8,258 nt of DNA from Longimicrobiales bacterium (GTDB lineage: Bacteria; Gemmatimonadota; Gemmatimonadetes; Longimicrobiales; Gaopeijiaceae), in contig JAKMDG010000545.1 in the NCBI GenBank assembly GCA_022428035.1, positions 1 through 8,258 of the forward strand. The letters run 5' to 3'. Positions 1 through 5,427 of the stretch are shown in pieces. Every line of letters begins with the position of its first letter. Positions within the stretch are counted from its first letter, which is position 1. The position numbers and the translations under genes were made by a program. The notes under the pieces are model-generated. The model saw nothing but the letters and a program-made list of their open reading frames with translations, made no database searches and was not told the origin of the DNA.

Positions 1-204
1 CACCGTGTTGTAGACGTTGAACCACTCCGGGTGGTGGTTTTTTCTCTCGGCGCACAACGCGGCCGCAGCCATGAAACCGAACGCTGCGACAAAGTCGGCG
101 AAGCGATATTCCTTGTGCAGCTTGCCGTCACGGACAGCCCAGCCTTCGAGTCCGGCGACGGCCGCCTCGAGTGCATCCCCCTTCAGGATCTCGCGTACGC
201 TCAC
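1..204 (-). CDS. Pterin-4a-carbinolamine dehydratase (PCD/DCoH family), partial, 3' end cut by window edge
   Basis: This cytoplasmic enzyme dehydrates 4a-hydroxytetrahydrobiopterin, the pterin released by aromatic amino-acid hydroxylases, so that the cofactor can be recycled. Sixty-eight codons are visible in frame, from a GTG at 204 to base 1. The family signature [EDKH]-x3-H-[HN]-P-x5-[YWF] is seen as E53, H57, H58, P59 and Y65, within the strongly characteristic stretch HHPEWFNVYNTV (57-68). Residues 20-45 (GW, then a hydrophobic F-rich segment) match the helix before the active site. Full-length members have about 95-110 residues, so roughly 30-40 are missing beyond the left edge. The GTG start overlaps the TGA of the upstream peptidase gene (GTGA, 204-201). 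A GGGAGGG lies only 3 bases upstream (214-208), so translation is probably coupled to the preceding gene. It is the only clearly cytoplasmic product in the operon. No phenylalanine hydroxylase is visible here; one could lie further left. The family call is firm; the exact start is less so. Confidence 0.9.
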   Translation of the reverse strand, partial: MSVREILKGDALEAAVAGLEGWAVRDGKLHKEYRFADFVAAFGFMAAAALCAERKNHHPEWFNVYNTV

Positions 205-2360
205 ATTCCCTCCCGGATGAGAACGGTCAGCTCGTCCATCCGAGCGGTCAGGCGATCGATGGCGTCCACATACCGCGTCTCCCACTGCGGAACGTCACCC
301 GGATCGTCCGTCTCGATCTCGTAACGGAGTCCCGGCAGCATCCACGATGCGTAGCCGCTGAACGGGTCAGGCGAGACATACAGTGAGCGACTCCAGGGAC
401 GATCCTGCAACCCGCGCTCATCGAGCCAGGCCTTCTCGAGACCAATGAAGCCGGCGTTGATGGCTTCTGCCGCGGCACTTGAGACGCTGCTCGCAGCCAC
501 CCGGGCTGTACGTGCCGCATCCAGTTCAGCCGCGGCCCGCTCCAGATCCGTCGTGGACGCAACAAGGCGGTCGAGATTCACCTCGATCCGTCGAAACTCT
601 GCTACCTCGAAGAGCGTGTTCACGTGCGTGCGTGTGTCCACCGCATACCGAGTCACGTCGTACGGTAGCAGATCGGCGTTCGCGAGGCGGAGCGCCAGGA
701 GACCGTCAGCGGTGGCCAGCATCGGGCCGTAGATCCACTCCGGATCCCCGAAGCGTTCGAACCATGCAAAATTATCGTAGTTCGAATGGTAGATCCCGCT
801 ACGTCCGCCCGAGCTGAGCCCCGCAGAGGGAATACCAGCATGCGTGTAGAAGGCGATGTGATCCGAACCACCGCCGAGATTCCCCATCACCGGGACGCCA
901 TCGTCGGCGCGCTCAGCCCACCACTCGTAGATGCTCCGTCCCTCGTTCGGATACGGCGTATCACGGATCGCGTCGAGGATCGGCTGCTTGAGAGAGGGCG
1001 AAGAGGACGATCCGAAATTCGGCCCCGACACAGCGCCGTCGGCGTTGATGTATGCAACGGCTCCATCGGTCAGCGGTTCAAGATATTCCTCGACCCATTC
1101 CGACGAGCCAATGACCCCGTACTCCTCGGCGTCCCAGTGCGCGATCATGATCGACCGACGCGGGCGACATCCTTCATCGGCCAGCTGTCCCAGCGCTTCG
1201 GCGAGAGTGAGCAGCATCGCCGTGCCCCCGTTGGGATCGACAGCTCCGAAACCCCACGGGTCGTAGTGCGCACCAAGGATGATCCATTCGTCAGGGAACT
1301 CACTCCCCTCGAACGTGCCCACCACATTAGTCGCCCGTGTGAGCGCCTTTGGCTGATTCACCCGGACCCGAACAGTGAGCTCCGGCCCCCCAGTGAGCCT
1401 GTAGCGTAGATCGAGACCGCCCTGCCATTCCTCCGGGCCAGCCTCACCGCCCATACGGGAGAGAATCTCCGAGGCCGCGTTGTAGCCGATCGGCAGGACG
1501 GGGATGGTGTGCAGGCCAACCTCGTCCGGGTCGAGGCGCTCAACCTGAACCGGCCCGTCCAACGGGAGAGCCGGGACGAACGGGGTGAGGGGGTCACCGG
1601 TCCAGTTGAGGGTGAGCACGGAACCACGCTGAATGATCTCCCCGTTGAGCATCGGGCCGTCCGGGTACGGATCCTCTTCGACCTCGGGTGCGTCATTAAA
1701 CATGATGACACCCGCCGCGCCGCGCTCTTCGGCGAACAGAACTTTGAAACCACGGAAATTTCCACCGTACCGGGCGATGACGATCTTGTCTTCGAGCGAG
1801 ATCCCCATGGAATCGAGTGCGCGGTAATCTGCTCTCGTTCCATAGTTGGCGTAGACGACCTCACCGGTCACGTCACCGCTCCCGGAGAAGGCGTTCCAGC
1901 CATTGAGCAGGTCCGGGTGGCTGGAGAACCGGTCTTCAGCCAGCGCCGCCTCACGGTTGTTCAGTTGCATCGCGACAGGGGTGACGATGTGAGCCTCTAC
2001 GTCATCCGTGAGCTGTGGCAGATACACGTCGTACGGATGCTCACGGACAGTCATCCCGGCCGCCTTCATCACCCGCCCGAGGTAGTGACCCACCTCTACC
2101 TGCGCTGCCGAGCCCGTCGGATGCGGAGTGGAGGTGATAATGCGCAGGTGTTCACGGAACGCATCACCCGAGGGAAGCTCAGTGAAGCGCGCCTCACAAA
2201 ATGCCTGTCGCGCCGCATGATCAGCGGCGAATCCTACGGGAGCATCGATTTGAACGGAGTTCTGCGCGCGGACGTCCGCCGCAGACATTCCGGACAACAG
2301 TGAGGTAAGGGCAAGAAGACCTAGAGTCGTACATGCACGCTGACGGATCATGAAAGTCAT
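201..2360 (-). CDS. M28 family zinc metallopeptidase, glutamate-carboxypeptidase-II-like (M28B)
   Basis: This is a predicted exported di-zinc exopeptidase of 719 residues that removes residues from peptides. A Sec signal peptide spans about residues 1-32: arginines at 6 and 8, a hydrophobic core at 13-22, and likely cleavage after VRA32. Domains follow the GCPII order: protease-associated (PA) domain at about 150-250, M28 catalytic domain at about 340-560, and a transferrin-receptor-like dimerisation domain at about 590-719. The metal and catalytic set is complete: H365 (GAHYDPW), D375 (VDPNGG), the E412-E413 pair (DAEEYG), D441 (INADG) and H525 (YHSNYDNF). Their spacing closely follows human GCPII H377, D387, E424/E425, D453 and H553. 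Two of four GCPII glutamate-pocket residues seem changed (see findings), so glutamate specificity is not assured. ATG2360 is used; ATG2351 is equally possible, and neither has a clear Shine-Dalgarno. The gene lies 33 bp after the serine hydrolase and overlaps the dehydratase by 4 bp. Confidence 0.93.
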   Translation of the reverse strand: MTFMIRQRACTTLGLLALTSLLSGMSAADVRAQNSVQIDAPVGFAADHAARQAFCEARFTELPSGDAFREHLRIITSTPHPTGSAAQVEVGHYLGRVMKAAGMTVREHPYDVYLPQLTDDVEAHIVTPVAMQLNNREAALAEDRFSSHPDLLNGWNAFSGSGDVTGEVVYANYGTRADYRALDSMGISLEDKIVIARYGGNFRGFKVLFAEERGAAGVIMFNDAPEVEEDPYPDGPMLNGEIIQRGSVLTLNWTGDPLTPFVPALPLDGPVQVERLDPDEVGLHTIPVLPIGYNAASEILSRMGGEAGPEEWQGGLDLRYRLTGGPELTVRVRVNQPKALTRATNVVGTFEGSEFPDEWIILGAHYDPWGFGAVDPNGGTAMLLTLAEALGQLADEGCRPRRSIMIAHWDAEEYGVIGSSEWVEEYLEPLTDGAVAYINADGAVSGPNFGSSSSPSLKQPILDAIRDTPYPNEGRSIYEWWAERADDGVPVMGNLGGGSDHIAFYTHAGIPSAGLSSGGRSGIYHSNYDNFAWFERFGDPEWIYGPMLATADGLLALRLANADLLPYDVTRYAVDTRTHVNTLFEVAEFRRIEVNLDRLVASTTDLERAAAELDAARTARVAASSVSSAAAEAINAGFIGLEKAWLDERGLQDRPWSRSLYVSPDPFSGYASWMLPGLRYEIETDDPGDVPQWETRYVDAIDRLTARMDELTVLIREGM

Positions 2361-2377
2361 TCGGTTGATGAGGTCAG

Positions 2378-2395
2378 GATCAGGGGAGCCTGATC
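2378..2395 (-). other. Short perfect hairpin at the serine hydrolase / M28 junction
   Basis: On the minus strand GATCAGG, loop CTCC, CCTGATC forms a perfect 7-bp stem with a 4-base loop. It starts inside the hydrolase stop codon (2396-2394) and ends 17 bases before the M28 start. No run of T follows on the minus strand, so it is not a standard intrinsic terminator. It could stabilise the upstream message or tune read-through and coupling between the two genes, or it may be chance. Its role is unproven. Confidence 0.4.
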
Positions 2396-3665
2396 AGTCG
2401 ATTCCAGTTACTGCCGCCGTTACCGCTCGTTGAAGCGGTCCGACGTCGGGGTACTGCGTCTCGTCGTCAACGCCGAAGTTCTGCCGATTCGTCAGAAGTA
2501 CAAGCGCCAGCCCCTCGGCCGGCACCCCAAGCACGAGCGTACCCGTGAATCCAGTGTGCCCGAACGAACCAACAGGAGCGTATCCCGGCAGCTGCCAACC
2601 GAGCGCCTGTCGGTCACCGGTGGGCTCGAGGAAGGCGGCGACGGTCTCGGGTGATATGAGGCGGACACCTGCGTGCTCGCCTCCGTTCAGCATCACATGA
2701 AGCAGGACGTTCAGGTCATCGGCAGTCGAGAAGAGTCCGGCGTGCCCTGCCACACCAGCGAAGGCATGGAACGCATTGCCGTCATTCACCTCTCCGTTCA
2801 ACCAGTCCGTTCGCCATTCGGACCAGACGAACGGGTCGCCTGCAATCCGATATCCGAAGTCCGGGTCGTGCACCATCCGTTGCTCGAATGGATTTCCACG
2901 GGACGTGCGGGCAACAACAGGAGCAACTCCAGTGGCCGTATCCGCCCTGGCGCCACCCTCGCCCGGAGGTCGAAAGCGGATTTCGTCCAGCCCCAGCGGG
3001 GCATAGATGTGAGCTCGTACGAACGCGTCTAGCGACTGACCACTCACCTCTTCCACAACTCGACCCAGCAGCATGAATCCGAGGTCACTGTAGTGCCGTT
3101 CTTCGCCAACGGGCCACAGGAGGGGAAGCGAGCGGATGTAGTCGTATGCCTCGTCCCGGTCAGACGCGTGATAGTAGGTGGGAACCCACTGCGGCAGACC
3201 AGCTCGGTGGGTCAGGAGATGGCGAAGGGTAATGTCCTCTCGGCCATCGCCTCGGAAGTCGGAGAGGTACCTCGACACCGGTGCCTCGACATCGACCTGT
3301 CCGTCATCGGACAGCACCATGAGAGCAAACGTCGTGGCCATCACCTTCGTTACAGAGGCGAGGTCGAAGACCGTCGACGTCGTCATCTGCAGCGACTCCG
3401 CCGCCGAAGCGAGACCGTACGCAGCTCGATGTCGAACCTCACCGTCGCGCGCAACGAGAAGCACGGCGCCTGGAATGCGACCTTCATCGACCCAGAGGGC
3501 GACCAGGGAATCGGCCGAGGCGAGCCCCGGCTCCGGGGACTCCGTCGGAGTCCGCCCGCATGCCCACGATGTACCGGAGAGCAGGAGGACGACAACACAC
3601 GCCGCCGAGCGCAGCCTCGAGTTCTGGCCTATCGGGTGCGCGTCCAGAGCACGATGACGCCGCAA
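2394..3665 (-). CDS. Serine hydrolase, beta-lactamase-related / PBP4B (YfeW)-like, exported
   Basis: This 423-residue penicillin-recognising-fold hydrolase (MEROPS S12-type) probably cuts D-Ala peptides of peptidoglycan, or esters and amides, in the periplasm. The nucleophile motif SxxK is S104-V-T-K107. The second motif is Y192-S-D194, a YSD form in place of YxN. The third (KTG-equivalent) motif is H370-T-G372 within GHTGFTG. The segment HLLTHRAGLP (149-158) and the GVAGHAGLFSTADDL block (304-318) are typical of PBP4B-like hydrolases. The N terminus is an export signal with a hydrophobic stretch at 21-30. A cysteine follows in SWAC36, but the lipobox is poor (S at -3, W at -2), so lipid attachment is uncertain. 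The start is TTG at 3665, inside the end of the plug gene (37-bp overlap). AAGG lies 6 bases upstream (3675-3672), and I see no in-frame ATG or GTG nearby. The product is close to full length for the family. The true substrate cannot be read from sequence. Confidence 0.9.
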   Translation of the reverse strand: MRRHRALDAHPIGQNSRLRSAACVVVLLLSGTSWACGRTPTESPEPGLASADSLVALWVDEGRIPGAVLLVARDGEVRHRAAYGLASAAESLQMTTSTVFDLASVTKVMATTFALMVLSDDGQVDVEAPVSRYLSDFRGDGREDITLRHLLTHRAGLPQWVPTYYHASDRDEAYDYIRSLPLLWPVGEERHYSDLGFMLLGRVVEEVSGQSLDAFVRAHIYAPLGLDEIRFRPPGEGGARADTATGVAPVVARTSRGNPFEQRMVHDPDFGYRIAGDPFVWSEWRTDWLNGEVNDGNAFHAFAGVAGHAGLFSTADDLNVLLHVMLNGGEHAGVRLISPETVAAFLEPTGDRQALGWQLPGYAPVGSFGHTGFTGTLVLGVPAEGLALVLLTNRQNFGVDDETQYPDVGPLQRAVTAAVTGID

Positions 3666-4444
3666 TTGCCGCCTTGGCCCGAGCCGGACTGGGTCATGCC
3701 GTACTCCACAGGAACCTCAGCTGGACGGCGGTAGATCTCGACCGCGTCGATGGTCTGAAGCGGCGCGATCACCTCAATCGGCATGGATGCAGTCATCTGG
3801 ACGGAAAGCCGGGTCCCGTCGAGGTAGATCGTCGGTGTACAGTACTGCCCAGTCCCCGCCAACCGGACCGTGGCACCCTGGAAGGAATTGATCCCGCCCT
3901 GCGGATAGACGAGTCCGACACCCGGGATGCCCCGAAACAGGTCCTCCGACGTAAGCGCCGGGGACTCTTCGATCATGATGGGCGTGATGAAACGCCCGAG
4001 TCCTCGAGTCACGCGCCGGACGAAGCCGTTCTTCACAAGCTGATGCTGGAGCCCTGGACGCTGGAGAGACACCAGGATCCCATCGATGGGCATCGGTGCC
4101 GCAGCAATCCGGAAGTCGATATCCATCTCGCCGTCAGCGCCCAGTTCGAAGACCCCGGCTGCCGTCTCCTTGAACCCGAACGCGGAGGCTACCAGGAGGA
4201 AAGATCCTCCGTCGGGGGCGGTTAGCGAGAACTGCCCTTGTCCATTCGATACACCAGAGGTCACCGAGTCGCCCGCCTCGGTCATCATGATGACGAGACC
4301 CAGGGAGATCGGCTGACCGGTCTCCACCTCCATCAGCGTTCCGTTGATTGTCTGCGCTTGGACCGGCGTCGCCCCGACGCCAAATATCAACATCACCAAG
4401 GCGACCAACCACGTACCGAACGCACGATCGCGTCCGAGCTTCAT
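3629..4444 (-). CDS. Exported CarboxypepD_reg-like + TonB plug-domain protein without a beta-barrel
   Basis: With the start at ATG4444 the product has 271 residues. A Sec signal peptide covers residues 1-30 (K2, R5, R7; hydrophobic core 12-22; likely cleavage after VQA30). Residues 31-115 form a carboxypeptidase-regulatory-like beta-sandwich (QTINGTLME, then the SNGQGQFSL turn and a final beta strand). Residues about 165-265 resemble the plug of TonB-dependent receptors: SEDLFRGIPGV, TIYLDGTRL, IDAVEIYRRPAEVPVEYG and CGVIVLWTR. The protein stops where a receptor's roughly 500-residue barrel would begin, so it cannot itself be a transporter. C202 and C261 could form a disulfide. An ATG at 4495 would add 17 residues, but the 4444 start has GGAGG 8 bases upstream and puts the signal peptide at the N terminus. 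It is the first gene of the minus-strand operon, and its 3' end holds the start of the serine hydrolase. The role is unknown; a periplasmic or outer-membrane accessory, perhaps substrate-binding or TonB-interacting, is inference. Confidence 0.85.
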   Translation of the reverse strand: MKLGRDRAFGTWLVALVMLIFGVGATPVQAQTINGTLMEVETGQPISLGLVIMMTEAGDSVTSGVSNGQGQFSLTAPDGGSFLLVASAFGFKETAAGVFELGADGEMDIDFRIAAAPMPIDGILVSLQRPGLQHQLVKNGFVRRVTRGLGRFITPIMIEESPALTSEDLFRGIPGVGLVYPQGGINSFQGATVRLAGTGQYCTPTIYLDGTRLSVQMTASMPIEVIAPLQTIDAVEIYRRPAEVPVEYGMTQSGSGQGGNCGVIVLWTRTR

Positions 4445-4452
4445 ACCGAAAC

Positions 4453-4457
4453 CCTCC
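4453..4457 (-). promoter_or_regulatory. Shine-Dalgarno GGAGG that fixes the plug-protein start
   Basis: GGAGG (CCTCC on the plus strand) sits 8 bases before ATG4444. This is near-ideal spacing and favours that start over the in-frame ATGs at 4495 and 4489, which lack such a site. Confidence 0.75.
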
Positions 4458-4563
4458 GGGCCCTGTGTTTCATTCACAGCGTTGAACATATGCATACTGC
4501 GGACTCATATGATACCTCGCGGGCGCCAAAAGGATCGCCCGACTCCATTTCACATACGCTGCA

Positions 4564-4587
4564 ACTCGAGACCCTTACCACTCGAGA
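4564..4587. repeat. Pair of 8-bp direct repeats with palindromic cores (ACTCGAGA) upstream of the operon
   Basis: ACTCGAGA occurs at 4564-4571 and 4580-4587, 16 bp apart, each with a palindromic CTCGAG core. The pair lies in the 217-bp gene-free stretch between the lipoprotein stop (4662) and the operon start (4444), about 120 bp before the start codon. Spacing and position would suit a protein-binding operator, but two short GC-rich repeats can arise by chance. The rest of this stretch has an AT-richer patch at about 4488-4515 that could hold the operon promoter. I cannot define clean -35 and -10 boxes, nor a terminator for the lipoprotein gene. Confidence 0.3.
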
Positions 4588-4661
4588 GCCCATCTTGTTC
4601 ACACCCGACGGTCGGAGCTCCCAGCCTCAGTACACTCTCGACAAACGCAGCTCCGTACAGC

Positions 4662-5315
4662 TCAGCCCCCCCAAGGCGGCGGAGGCGGATCGACAGGCTG
4701 GGTCAGGTCGAATTCGACCCTGAATCGTCGATCGGTTCCCTCCCTGCGTAGCGCGTAGGCGAACAGCTCACCGGACCGTACTTCCACCGTCCACACGTTG
4801 GTCGCGGCCTCGGGTACAAGGTTGGCGGTCACCGCGTCGGCAAAAAAATCCTGAGCCGTCGCGGCGCCCTGTCCCAGGGTGTCTCCACCGTACTGGGTGA
4901 CCTCGTCCTCTGAACCGTCTTCATGACGGTGATCATGCTTCAATCGGAGGCCTACCGAGGTCGGCGTCATCACCCACGTGCGCGACCGGTCCTCACCGAC
5001 GTGGAACGGGATCCGAATCTCGGCCAGGTCGCAGGACCTGACATGCATGACAAGCCTTTGCCCCTCGAACGAGGGGTCGGGCGGCACGCTCTCCGTCACT
5101 CGGCCTTGGAACGCCTGACCACACAGCGACTCGAGGGACGACCAGAAGACGAGCTGAGGGTCGCGTTCCACGTCGGACTGGGTGTCCGCGGTCACGTCAT
5201 TATCGGGTACCGCACCCCCACAGGCGGACAGGGTGGCGATGAGTGCAAGGAAGAGCGGCGGGCGGCCACCGCATCGGGCGCGCCGTAAGACGCGAGCGTG
5301 AGTCGACGTTGTCAT
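4662..5315 (-). CDS. Putative lipoprotein of unknown function with a His/Asp-rich motif
   Basis: This 217-residue predicted lipoprotein belongs to no family whose function I can name. The N terminus has basic residues (R8, R11, R12, R14, R18), a hydrophobic core at 21-30 and a good lipobox L29-S-A-C32 followed by GG. Positions +2 and +3 are not Asp, so outer-membrane sorting is plausible. The mature part begins with an acidic linker (38-52). A globular domain follows, with WSSLESLCGQAFQGRV (59-73), a possible disulfide pair C65/C95, a charged block KHDHRHEDGSEDE (126-138) and a beta-rich tail with FRVEFDLTQPV (198-208) that ends in a proline-rich PPPPPWGG. The look is of a lipocalin-like or other small beta-barrel domain, but that is a guess. 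It is transcribed divergently from the M14 gene, and the ATG at 5315 has no clear Shine-Dalgarno. The 217-bp gap after it makes membership in the downstream operon doubtful. Confidence 0.8.
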   Translation of the reverse strand: MTTSTHARVLRRARCGGRPPLFLALIATLSACGGAVPDNDVTADTQSDVERDPQLVFWSSLESLCGQAFQGRVTESVPPDPSFEGQRLVMHVRSCDLAEIRIPFHVGEDRSRTWVMTPTSVGLRLKHDHRHEDGSEDEVTQYGGDTLGQGAATAQDFFADAVTANLVPEAATNVWTVEVRSGELFAYALRREGTDRRFRVEFDLTQPVDPPPPPWGG

Positions 5316-5361
5316 GGGACGAGACTATCGTGCCAACCTGCGGTCTTCCAGCCCCCCGGGC

Positions 5362-5367
5362 TATATT
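5362..5367 (+). promoter_or_regulatory. Candidate -10 box (TATATT) for the M14 carboxypeptidase gene
   Basis: TATATT followed by G stands out in an otherwise GC-rich 112-bp divergent region (5316-5427). It would place the transcript start near 5374 and give a leader of about 54 bases before ATG5428. No convincing -35 box is seen 16-18 bp upstream. Read on the minus strand the same patch gives TATAGC about 45 bp before the lipoprotein start, so it may serve both directions. Confidence 0.45.
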
Positions 5368-5416
5368 GCCGACCCTCGTCTGCCGGATCCCGGACCGGCT
5401 GACCCTCATCTTCCGC

Positions 5417-5420
5417 AGGA
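5417..5420 (+). promoter_or_regulatory. Shine-Dalgarno AGGA that decides the M14 gene start
   Basis: AGGA lies 7 bases before ATG5428. It supports that start over the in-frame ATG at 5314, which would overlap the divergent lipoprotein start codon and lie upstream of the candidate promoter. Confidence 0.6.
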
Positions 5421-5427
5421 TCATCCG

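Noticed and set aside
1509..2303. Long plus-strand open frame of 264 codons
   Set aside because: It lies antisense to the M28 gene, whose motifs and signal peptide are clear. Its translation has no recognisable domain and is a typical high-GC shadow frame.
2394..3665. Reading the serine hydrolase as an antibiotic-resistance beta-lactamase
   Set aside because: The YSD and GHTG motifs and the GVAGHAGLFS block fit PBP4B/esterase-like S12 hydrolases better, and the peptidase operon context gives no resistance setting.
4445..4495. Seventeen-residue N-terminal extension of the plug protein from ATG4495
   Set aside because: No Shine-Dalgarno precedes it, and it would push the signal peptide away from the N terminus. 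ATG4444 has GGAGG at 8 bases.
5314..5427. N-terminal extension of the M14 protein from ATG5314
   Set aside because: It would overlap the divergent start codon, lie upstream of the candidate promoter, and place 38 Pro-rich residues before the signal peptide. ATG5428 has a Shine-Dalgarno.
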